In this document: in pieces, positions 1 to 5,994 of the stretch | Position numbering within the stretch: position 1 is the stretch's first letter | How the letters are laid out: each line of letters opens with the position of its first letter | Source of the DNA: Nitrospiria bacterium | Lineage (GTDB): Bacteria > Nitrospirota > CAKKRA01 > 9FT-COMBO-42-15 | Length of the DNA stretch: 8,959 nucleotides | Direction of reading: 5' to 3' | Assembly: GCA_919902475.1 (NCBI GenBank) | Contig: CAKKRA010000290.1 | Coordinates: 1-8,959 of the forward strand | Notes under the pieces: model-generated | Told to the model about the DNA's origin: nothing | Database searches by the model: none | What the model saw: only the letters and a program-made list of their open reading frames with translations | Translations under genes and position numbers: made by a program

Positions 1-1
1 T

Positions 2-337
2 ATCCGCTACTTAGATAAATCCCTTATAAAAGAGAAGGCAGATATAATAACCATAGATGTTTCTTTTATATCTCTTACAAAGGTTATTTCAGTTATTATA
101 GATTTATTAAGGCCGCATGGCATCATTATTGCCCTTATAAAGCCGCAGTTCGAGCTTAAAAGAGGGGATGTTGGAAAGGGCGGGATTGTAAAGGATGAGG
201 CTATGCACATGGAGGCAGTAGATAAGATTAAAGATTTTGCAATAACTCTTGGACTTGAAATTAAAGGTGTGATAGAATCCCCTATCTTGGGACAGAAAGG
301 GAACAGGGAGTTTTTTATTTGCTTTGGTTCACGCTGA
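2..337 (+). CDS. tlyA: TlyA-family rRNA 2'-O-methyltransferase, C-terminal fragment (5' end outside window)
   Basis: This open frame enters from the left edge and ends at TGA 335-337, giving the last 111 residues of the protein. It matches the end of the TlyA/FtsJ-like Rossmann methyltransferases, which 2'-O-methylate rRNA using S-adenosylmethionine. Visible hallmarks are DVSFISL (fragment residues 19-25), LIKPQFEL (45-52), GKGG followed by a conserved region (58-61), and GNREFF (100-105). The Asp, Lys and Glu in these three motifs (D19, K47, E103) fit the K-D-K-E catalytic tetrad of the family; the first Lys lies upstream of the window. The N-terminal S4 RNA-binding domain is not in view. 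The family usually ends just after the GNxEF strand. Here the last codons (Gly-Ser-Arg) and the stop lie inside a palindromic repeat beginning at 327, so the repeat has supplied the present C-terminus. It is a housekeeping gene with no evident link to the downstream sugar genes. The family call is secure; hemolysin labels for it are historical. Confidence 0.9.
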   Translation: MRYLDKSLIKEKADIITIDVSFISLTKVISVIIDLLRPHGIIIALIKPQFELKRGDVGKGGIVKDEAMHMEAVDKIKDFAITLGLEIKGVIESPILGQKGNREFFICFGSR

Positions 338-450
338 AAACGCCCATCTGCTTCGTTGTCGCTGCGGGGCCGCATCCTCACATACTGCTTTAGTATGCTC
401 CGGTGCGACCCCTTGCTCCGCCTTGCATCTGGGACATTTTGAGCGTGAAC
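327..450. repeat. 124-nt GC-rich imperfect palindrome (REP/MITE-like element)
   Basis: The ends are a perfect 9-bp inverted pair, GTTCACGCT (327-335) and AGCGTGAAC (442-450), followed inward by AAAA/TTTT (337-340 with 437-440). The centre is a 6-bp stem, CATACT (381-386) with AGTATG (392-397), around a GCTTT loop. Between them the arms pair imperfectly, including CGCA with TGCG and GGGG with CCCC. By hand count 71 of 124 bases are G or C (57%), against 15 of 50 (30%) in the next 50 bases. It has no reading frame of its own that looks real; open frames crossing it on the minus strand are artefacts of the palindrome. It covers the stop codon of tlyA and lies 50 nt before manC. I see no target-site duplication. 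In RNA it would fold into a long hairpin and might protect the tlyA 3' end or limit read-through, but there is no U-run that would make it a classical terminator. Confidence 0.8.
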
Positions 451-500
451 AGAGAAATTGATGTTGCAAGCTGTTAACTGAATTGTTAGGTAAAAACTTT

Positions 501-1967
501 ATGCCCAAAAGCCAATCTAAATCAAAATCACCGAACATCAGCCTTTATGCTGTCATAATGGCTGGCGGCTCTGGCACAAGGTTCTGGCCGTTGAGCAGGC
601 AGTTGTCGCCAAAACAGTTATTAAGAATAGACAGTGACTACTCTCTTATCCAGCAGACTGTCAAACGGATTAAGCCCCTTATCCCATTAGACAAGATTCA
701 CATAGTGACCAATGAAAACCACTATCTTGAGATGAAGATGCAGCTTTCATCCCTTGGAAACGGAAACTGTAATTTTCTGATTGAACCAGAGGGCAGGAAT
801 ACGGCAGCAGCCATCGGCCTTGCAGCGATAAGCCTTTATAAAAAAGACCCTAACTCATTGATGCTTGTAATGCCGGCAGACCATATAATCAAAAAATCCG
901 AGAGATTCCTGAATATTGTAAAACATGCTGCTGAGATTACAAAGAGCGGATATCTTGTTACATTTGGTATAAAGCCGAACAGGCCTGAGACAGGCTATGG
1001 ATACATACAGGCTCAAGGCTCAAGGCTAAAGGCTAAAGGATATTCTAATGTAGAAAAGTTTACTGAAAAACCTGATTTGGAGACCGCGAAACGATATTTA
1101 AAAGAAGGCGGCTATTACTGGAACAGCGGAATCTTTTTATGGAAGAGCAGTGTAATCTTAAATGAGATTAAAAGCTATCTGCCAGATTTGTATAAAAATC
1201 TGATGGATGTTAAAAAGGCTGTTGGAGGCGATGGACTTGATGCTGCTGTCAGGGCAGCCTACCAAAAGATAAAATCCGTTTCCATTGATTACGGCATACT
1301 GGAAAAATCAAAGAAGGTTGCTGTTATCCCTGCTGATATAGACTGGTGCGATGTTGGAAGCTGGAGCGCATTGGATGAGGTGGTTGAAAAGGATAAAGAC
1401 GGAAATATCAAGATGGGCAATGTAATTGATATTGGCAGCGGCAATTCTATTCTTTATGGCGGCAAAAGGGTGCTTGCAACTATCGGCCTGAAGGATATGG
1501 TTGTTGTGGATACAGATGACGCCACTTTAGTCTGTAGGAAATCTGAGGCGCAGAAGGTCGGAAAGATTGTTGATGAATTAAAGAGGAGAGGCTCTGAGGC
1601 GCATCTTACGCACAGGACTGTTCACAGACCATGGGGCGCATACACTGTATTAGAGACAGGTGAGAGATTCAAGATAAAAAGGATAGAGGTAAAGCCTAAG
1701 GCAAAGTTGAGCCTGCAAATGCATCACCACAGGAGCGAGCACTGGGTGGTTGTATCAGGCACTGCAAGGGTTACAAATGGGGACAAGGTATATAATATTC
1801 ATATTAATGAGAGTACATATATTCCCCCTTCCACAAGACACAGATTAGAAAATCCAGGCATCGTTCCCCTTCATATAATAGAGGTGCAGAGCGGGGAATA
1901 TCTTGAGGAGGATGATATTGTGCGGATTGATGATGATTATGAGAGGGTGAAAAAGTTAAAGGGTTAA
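501..1967 (+). CDS. manC: Bifunctional mannose-1-phosphate guanylyltransferase / mannose-6-phosphate isomerase (type II)
   Basis: This 488-residue cytoplasmic enzyme would make GDP-mannose from mannose-1-phosphate and GTP, and interconvert fructose-6-phosphate and mannose-6-phosphate. The N-terminal nucleotidyltransferase domain shows GGSGTRFWPLSR (22-33), IEPEGRNTAAA (94-104), PADH (125-128), PETGYGYI (162-169), FTEKP (187-191), YYWNSG (205-210) and DVGSW (284-288). The C-terminal cupin domain (about 370-485) has the type II isomerase metal site QMHHHRSEHW (406-415). Length and domain order match ManC/AlgA/CpsB proteins (about 470-480 residues). I chose ATG 501 because AGG at 488-490 is a plausible ribosome site; an in-frame TTG at 483 has none. 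The first 14 residues are a Lys/Ser-rich extension not typical of the family. A heptamer repeat encodes residues 170-180, in the variable loop between the GYGYI and EKP motifs. It heads a + strand operon and works with manB, the next gene. Confidence 0.95.
   Translation: MPKSQSKSKSPNISLYAVIMAGGSGTRFWPLSRQLSPKQLLRIDSDYSLIQQTVKRIKPLIPLDKIHIVTNENHYLEMKMQLSSLGNGNCNFLIEPEGRNTAAAIGLAAISLYKKDPNSLMLVMPADHIIKKSERFLNIVKHAAEITKSGYLVTFGIKPNRPETGYGYIQAQGSRLKAKGYSNVEKFTEKPDLETAKRYLKEGGYYWNSGIFLWKSSVILNEIKSYLPDLYKNLMDVKKAVGGDGLDAAVRAAYQKIKSVSIDYGILEKSKKVAVIPADIDWCDVGSWSALDEVVEKDKDGNIKMGNVIDIGSGNSILYGGKRVLATIGLKDMVVVDTDDATLVCRKSEAQKVGKIVDELKRRGSEAHLTHRTVHRPWGAYTVLETGERFKIKRIEVKPKAKLSLQMHHHRSEHWVVVSGTARVTNGDKVYNIHINESTYIPPSTRHRLENPGIVPLHIIEVQSGEYLEEDDIVRIDDDYERVKKLKG
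1010..1037 (+). repeat. Heptanucleotide tandem repeat inside manC (GGCTCAA x2, GGCTAAA x2)
   Basis: Four 7-nt units run end to end: GGCTCAA at 1010 and 1017, GGCTAAA at 1024 and 1031, followed by a partial unit GG. The array encodes residues AQGSRLKAKG of ManC, at 171-180, between the conserved GYGYI and EKP motifs. The unit length is not a multiple of three, so a change of one unit shifts the frame while a change of three adds or removes seven residues. The reading frame is intact here. Confidence 0.85.
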
Positions 1968-1971
1968 TGTG

Positions 1972-2027
1972 TGAATGAGTGGATGGGTGAATGAGCAAAT
2001 GAGTTGGTGGATGAGGAGTTGATTGAT
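1972..2027 (+). repeat. Degenerate octanucleotide repeat in the manC-manB gap
   Basis: The 58-nt gap between manC and manB is filled by about seven degenerate 8-nt units: TGAATGAG (1972), TGGATGGG (1980), TGAATGAG (1988), CAAATGAG (1996), TTGGTGGA (2004), TGAGGAGT (2012) and TGATTGAT (2020). The two TGAATGAG copies are identical; the rest share the G/A/T-only texture with no C except in one unit. The array runs into the manB start codon and contains its ribosome binding site. I see no promoter or terminator in the gap. Confidence 0.6.
2013..2018 (+). promoter_or_regulatory. Ribosome binding site of manB
   Basis: GAGGAG at 2013-2018 lies 7 nt before ATG 2026 and decides that start over the overlapping TTG at 2023. 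It is part of the sixth unit of the octamer-like repeat, so changes in the repeat could alter translation of manB. Confidence 0.7.
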
Positions 2028-3396
2028 GATTTCAGCGGGTATTTTTAGAGAATATGATGTAAGAGGGGTTTTTGGCAAAGACCTTACATTAGAGGCAGCG
2101 GAGCTTATAGGCAAAGGCTTTGGCGCATATTCAAAAGAAAAGGGTGTAAAAAAGATTACGCTCGGCAGGGATGTGCGGCTTTCATCTGACGCCCTGCACG
2201 ACAGCATAATAAAAGGGCTTACAGAGGCTGGGCTGGAAATAATTGATGTCGGCGTTTGTCCAACGCCTTTATTGTATTTTTCCATCCATCATTTAAAGGC
2301 TGACGGCGGCGTTATGATTACAGGGAGCCACAATCCCCCTGAATTTAACGGTTTCAAGCTTGCCATTGGAAAAGAGACTATCTACGGCGATAAGATACAG
2401 GAGGTAAGAAAGATAATTGAAGGCGGCAAGTTTGAAAAAGGCAAAGGGACTGTATCTGACTATGATATAGTTCAGGATTATCTGAATTATTTGAAAAATA
2501 ATTTTGGCGGCTTCAGAAAATCTAAGAGACCTTTAAAAATAGTTGTTGACTGCGGCAATGGAACAGCAGGTATTGCTGCTCCAGCAATCTTAAAGTTGCT
2601 CGGCTGCGATGTAGTAGAGCTCTTTTGCAATTTAGACGGCAATTTTCCAAATCACCATCCTGACCCAACTATACCCAAAAACCTTGAGGCGTTAATCAGA
2701 AAGGTGAAAGAAGAGAAGGCTGACTTTGGAGCTGCATACGACGGCGACGCAGACAGGATAGGCGTTGTTGATGAGAATGGCGAGATAATCTGGGGCGACA
2801 AACTGATGATTATCTTTTCAAGGGACATATTAAAAAAGAAGCCTGGAGCGACATTTATATCAGAGGTGAAGTCTTCCCAGACCATGTATGATGATATTAC
2901 TAAAAACGGCGGCAATGCAATAATGTGGAAGACAGGCCATTCACTTATAAAGGCAAAGATGAAGGAGGCAGGCGCCCTGCTCGCAGGGGAGATGAGCGGA
3001 CATATCTTTTTTGCTGACAGATACCTTGGCTATGATGATGCGATATACGCTACATGCAGGCTTGCAGAGATATTGGCAGAGAGCAATAAAAAGACTTCAG
3101 AATTATTATCCGATGTGCCAAAGACCTATTCAACGCCAGAGATAAGGATAGACTGTCCTGATGAAAAGAAGTTTCAGATAGTTGAGACAGCAAAGGAGAG
3201 ATTCAGAAAGGAATATAAGATTATTGATGTGGATGGCGTGAGGATTCTGTTTAATGACGGCTGGGGCCTTATCAGGGCATCAAATACACAGCCTGTGCTT
3301 GTTATGCGCTTTGAGGCTAATTCAGAAAAGAGATTAAAAGAGATAAAGGATTTTGTAGAGGCAGAGCTAAATAAATGCCAAACCTTGTTGCAATAA
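2026..3396 (+). CDS. manB: Phosphomannomutase / phosphoglucomutase (alpha-D-phosphohexomutase family)
   Basis: This 456-residue enzyme would interconvert hexose-6-phosphate and hexose-1-phosphate, supplying mannose-1-phosphate to ManC. All four family signatures are present: the phosphoserine loop TGSHNPPEFNG (99-109, active Ser101), the magnesium loop DGDADR (239-244), the sugar-binding loop GEMSGH (321-326) and the phosphate-binding RASNTQP (417-423). The opening IFREYDVRG (6-14) and the full length are typical of the AlgC/ManB group, whose members often act on both mannose and glucose phosphates. The substrate is therefore inferred from the neighbour manC. ATG 2026 is preferred over TTG 2023 because GAGGAG lies 7 nt upstream. 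The 3' end overlaps the next gene by 22 nt in another frame, which suggests coupled translation. Confidence 0.93.
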   Translation: MISAGIFREYDVRGVFGKDLTLEAAELIGKGFGAYSKEKGVKKITLGRDVRLSSDALHDSIIKGLTEAGLEIIDVGVCPTPLLYFSIHHLKADGGVMITGSHNPPEFNGFKLAIGKETIYGDKIQEVRKIIEGGKFEKGKGTVSDYDIVQDYLNYLKNNFGGFRKSKRPLKIVVDCGNGTAGIAAPAILKLLGCDVVELFCNLDGNFPNHHPDPTIPKNLEALIRKVKEEKADFGAAYDGDADRIGVVDENGEIIWGDKLMIIFSRDILKKKPGATFISEVKSSQTMYDDITKNGGNAIMWKTGHSLIKAKMKEAGALLAGEMSGHIFFADRYLGYDDAIYATCRLAEILAESNKKTSELLSDVPKTYSTPEIRIDCPDEKKFQIVETAKERFRKEYKIIDVDGVRILFNDGWGLIRASNTQPVLVMRFEANSEKRLKEIKDFVEAELNKCQTLLQ

Positions 3397-4073
3397 TTCC
3401 TGCCCGTGGAGGCTCAAAGGGCATTAAGAAAAAGAATATCCAGCCTCTGATGGGGAAACCTTTAATAAGCTTTTCTATAGAATCAGCATTGGAGTCTTCT
3501 TATGTGCAGGATATCTTTGTTTCAACAGACTCTGATGAGATTAAAGGGATTGCAAAAGGATATAATAAGGTTAAGGTAATAAACAGACCTGCAGATTTGG
3601 CATTGGATACTACGCCGACAGAGCCTGTGCTGATTCATGCCCTTGATTGCATCAAAAAGGATTACAACAGCCTTCCTGATTATGTTATACTCTTACAGCC
3701 GACATCTCCATACAGAAAGAAGGGCACAATTGATAAATGCATAAAGAAGATTTTAGAGACTAAGTCAGATTCTCTTCTGACAGTATGCGAGAACCATAGT
3801 TTTTTCTGGAAATATATAAATGGCGAGGCTGCTGCATTATATGATTATAAGAATCGGCCAAGAAGGCAGGATATAAAATCAGAAGACAAATGGTACAGGG
3901 AGAACGGCTCGGTTTACATAACAAAGACTAATCATTTATTAAAAGAAAAAAACCGCCTCAGCGGCAAGATTGAGATGTTTATAATGAGCGAAGAAGAATC
4001 AATAGAAATAGATTCTTTATACGAGCTTCAATTGCTTGATATAATAATGAGAAAAGATGGAGACAAAGATTAA
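3375..4073 (+). CDS. CMP-nonulosonate (sialic/legionaminic/pseudaminic acid type) cytidylyltransferase
   Basis: This 232-residue protein belongs to the acylneuraminate cytidylyltransferase family (NeuA, LegF, PseF), which joins CMP from CTP to a nine-carbon keto sugar acid so a glycosyltransferase can use it. Motifs are the nucleotide loop IPARGGSKGIKKKNI (8-22), STDSDEI (50-56), LLQPTSPYR (106-114), RPRRQD (161-166), ENGSVYI (176-182) and the metal-binding EID region (211-213). The length fits the single-domain members of the family; there is no C-terminal phosphatase or esterase domain. The ATG overlaps the end of manB by 22 nt and the gene overlaps the synthase gene by 17 nt. The pairing with a NeuB-type synthase makes a nonulosonic acid substrate very likely, and KDO (KdsB) unlikely because KdsB has a different sequence signature. 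Which nonulosonic acid is used cannot be read from the sequence, so I leave out a symbol. Confidence 0.9.
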   Translation: MPNLVAIIPARGGSKGIKKKNIQPLMGKPLISFSIESALESSYVQDIFVSTDSDEIKGIAKGYNKVKVINRPADLALDTTPTEPVLIHALDCIKKDYNSLPDYVILLQPTSPYRKKGTIDKCIKKILETKSDSLLTVCENHSFFWKYINGEAAALYDYKNRPRRQDIKSEDKWYRENGSVYITKTNHLLKEKNRLSGKIEMFIMSEEESIEIDSLYELQLLDIIMRKDGDKD

Positions 4074-5952
4074 AACAATTAAGATTGGCAGCCGTATTAT
4101 TGGAGAGGGGCATCCCTGCTTTATAATTGCCGAGATAGGGGTCAATCACAACGGCAGCATGAAGACTGCCAAAAAACTTATTGATATGGCAGTAGAGGCA
4201 GGCTCTGACTGTGTCAAATTCCAGATGAGGAATTTAGATGCGCTTTATAAAAAAGACGCGCTTGAGAATACAATAGGCGAAGACCTTTCTGTTCAATATA
4301 CAATCTCCCTTTTAAGAAAGTTTCATCTCACAACTGAGCAGATGAAGGAGCTGTCTGAATATTCTGCGCAAAAGGGCATAATGTTTATGTGTACCCCATG
4401 GGATAAGCCGAGCGTTGATGAGCTTGAAAGGATAAATGTCCCTGCTTATAAGGCAGCGTCTGCTGATATGACAAATCTTGACCTTCTTGACTATATTGCA
4501 AAGACAGGCAAGCCTATAATGGTTTCAACAGGCATGTCAACTATAAGCGAGATTGAAAAGACAGTGGATTTTTTAAAGGAGAGGAATGTAGACTTTGCCC
4601 TTCTTCACTGCAACAGCACATATCCTGCGCCATTCAAGGATATAAATCTGAGATTTATGGTTGAACTAAAGAAATACAGCGTGCCAGTTGGATATTCAGG
4701 CCATGAAAGGGGCATTGCTGTTTCTGCTGCTGCAGTGGCGCTTGGCGCCTGCATAATTGAAAAACATTTTACATTAGACAGGACAATGGAAGGGCCTGAC
4801 CATGCAGCGAGCCTCGAATTCTCAGGCCTGCAAAAGCTGATAAGGGATATAAGAAATATTGAACATGCAATGGGCACGAATCACAGATGGCTTACGCAGG
4901 GCGAGAAGCTGAACAGGGAGAATCTTGCAAAGAGCCTTGTTGCTGCAGTTGATATTAAAAAGGGCGAAACGATCACTGCTGAAAAGGTAACAGTCAAAAG
5001 TCCGGGCAGAGGGATTTCGCCTCAGAGGATCAATGAATTGACAGGCAAAAAGGCAAACAGGGTTATCAAGGCAGACGACTATTTTATAGAAGCTGATTTA
5101 ACAAATAATGCAGGATATTTTCATAAATACGAATTTAAAAGAAAATGGGGGCTTGTGGTAAGGTATTTTGATATTGACGATGTTATAAGAAAAAGCTCAC
5201 CGCATTTTTTTGAGTTTCATCTAAGCTATGATGATGTAGAGCATGATTTTAAGATCAAGGATTACAAACAGGACATTATTGTCCATGCGCCTGAGCTTTT
5301 CAGAAATGACAATCTCCTTGATCTGTGCGCTTCAAACGAGGAGAAGAGGAGGCTCTCAATAAATAATCTTCAAAAGGTTATAGATGTAACACATAGACTA
5401 AAAAAACATTTTTCTGCTAAAGATAAGGTCTATATAGTCGCCCATGTCGGCGGTTTTAGCATGGATGAGCCGATATCTGATAAAAGAGGTTTTTATGAAA
5501 ACCTTGAAAAATCCCTTAAAGAATTAAAAGAGGGCGATACAGAGGTTATTATAGAAAACATGCCTCCGCTTCCATGGCTCTTTGGAGGCCAGAGGCATCA
5601 TAATATTTTTGTTTCGCCTGATGAGATTGCAGAATTTTGCGAGAAGAGCAAAAGAAAAATCTGCTTTGATTCATCCCATGCTGTTCTTGCATGCAATCAC
5701 CTGAATATCTCATTTTCTGAATTTATCAAGAAGGTGAAGCCATACATAGCCCATCTTCATATATCAGACGGCGCAGGCGTGGACGGCGAGGGACTGCAGA
5801 TAGGCGAAGGCGAGATTGATTTTAACGGGCTTTTTGATATCTTAAATGGATGTGATGCCGCCTTTGTCCCTGAGATATGGCAGGGACACAAGTTTGGCGG
5901 AGAGGGTTTTTGGATTGCCTTAGAGAGGCTGACAAAGTATAATAATATATAA
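4057..5952 (+). CDS. NeuB-type nonulosonic acid synthase fused to a xylose-isomerase-like TIM barrel
   Basis: This 631-residue protein is far longer than NeuB/LegI/PseI proteins (about 335-360). Residues 1-285 form the NeuB TIM barrel, which condenses a 2-acetamido-hexose with phosphoenolpyruvate. It shows IAEIGVNHNG (24-33), VKFQ (53-56), GYSGHERG (212-219), IEKHFTLDR (234-242) and GPDHAASLE (246-254). Residues about 288-348 are the SAF/antifreeze-like domain, with GRGISP (317-322) where the substrate-contacting Arg usually lies. Residues about 363-628 are a second barrel of the AP-endonuclease-2/sugar isomerase-epimerase family. Its likely metal ligands are E500 (IEN), D538 and H541 (DSSH), H568 (HLHISD) and E606 (PEIWQGH). 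Both halves look intact, and there is no stop or frame change at the join. The start ATG 4057 overlaps the preceding gene by 17 nt, with GAGAAAAG just upstream. The second domain may act as an isomerase or epimerase on the synthase substrate or product; this is inference. DNA repair is unlikely in this setting. Confidence 0.9.
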   Translation: METKIKTIKIGSRIIGEGHPCFIIAEIGVNHNGSMKTAKKLIDMAVEAGSDCVKFQMRNLDALYKKDALENTIGEDLSVQYTISLLRKFHLTTEQMKELSEYSAQKGIMFMCTPWDKPSVDELERINVPAYKAASADMTNLDLLDYIAKTGKPIMVSTGMSTISEIEKTVDFLKERNVDFALLHCNSTYPAPFKDINLRFMVELKKYSVPVGYSGHERGIAVSAAAVALGACIIEKHFTLDRTMEGPDHAASLEFSGLQKLIRDIRNIEHAMGTNHRWLTQGEKLNRENLAKSLVAAVDIKKGETITAEKVTVKSPGRGISPQRINELTGKKANRVIKADDYFIEADLTNNAGYFHKYEFKRKWGLVVRYFDIDDVIRKSSPHFFEFHLSYDDVEHDFKIKDYKQDIIVHAPELFRNDNLLDLCASNEEKRRLSINNLQKVIDVTHRLKKHFSAKDKVYIVAHVGGFSMDEPISDKRGFYENLEKSLKELKEGDTEVIIENMPPLPWLFGGQRHHNIFVSPDEIAEFCEKSKRKICFDSSHAVLACNHLNISFSEFIKKVKPYIAHLHISDGAGVDGEGLQIGEGEIDFNGLFDILNGCDAAFVPEIWQGHKFGGEGFWIALERLTKYNNI

Positions 5953-5953
5953 T

Positions 5954-5977
5954 CAGCTTCTGCATAAAACAGCTTCT
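5954..5977 (+). repeat. Short direct repeat CAGCTTCT in the gap before the dehydrogenase gene
   Basis: CAGCTTCT occurs at 5954-5961 and again at 5970-5977, 16 nt apart, in the 42-nt gap after the synthase gene. It could be an operator or chance; the gap shows no terminator hairpin with a T-run. Confidence 0.3.
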
Positions 5978-5986
5978 TTAAAATCC

Positions 5987-5990
5987 GGAG
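5987..5990 (+). promoter_or_regulatory. Ribosome binding site of the dehydrogenase gene
   Basis: GGAG at 5987-5990 lies 4 nt before ATG 5995, a slightly short but acceptable spacing. It supports this start and hence the unusually long N-terminus of the protein. Confidence 0.6.
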
Positions 5991-5994
5991 AAAT

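Noticed and set aside
327..450. Rho-independent terminator after tlyA
   Set aside because: The hairpin is long, imperfect and has no T-run after the right arm (sequence continues AGAGAAATTG), so it looks like a palindromic repeat rather than an intrinsic terminator.
451..500. Possible promoter before manC (TTGATG at 458-463 or TTGCAA at 464-469 as -35)
   Set aside because: No good -10 hexamer occurs at 16-18 nt spacing; the best is TAGGTA at 487-492, a poor match. The region is too short and AT-rich to separate signal from chance.
483..500. TTG 483 as the manC start
   Set aside because: No ribosome site lies upstream of it, while ATG 501 has AGG at 488-490 and the extra residues match nothing in the family.
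329..538. Minus-strand small protein with two Cys-Pro-Arg-Cys-like residues across the palindrome
   Set aside because: It is a translation of the palindromic repeat and runs into the manC start on the other strand; no ribosome site or conserved domain supports it.
3375..4073. KDO cytidylyltransferase (KdsB) instead of a nonulosonate enzyme
   Set aside because: The IPARGGSKGIKKKNI loop and LLQPTSPYR motif are those of NeuA/LegF/PseF, and the next gene is a NeuB-type synthase rather than KdsA.
5140..5952. Endonuclease IV DNA-repair activity for the synthase C-terminal domain
   Set aside because: The domain superfamily includes endonuclease IV, but the protein is fused to NeuB in a sugar operon and resembles the isomerase/epimerase branch; the repair-specific set of nine ligands is not evident.
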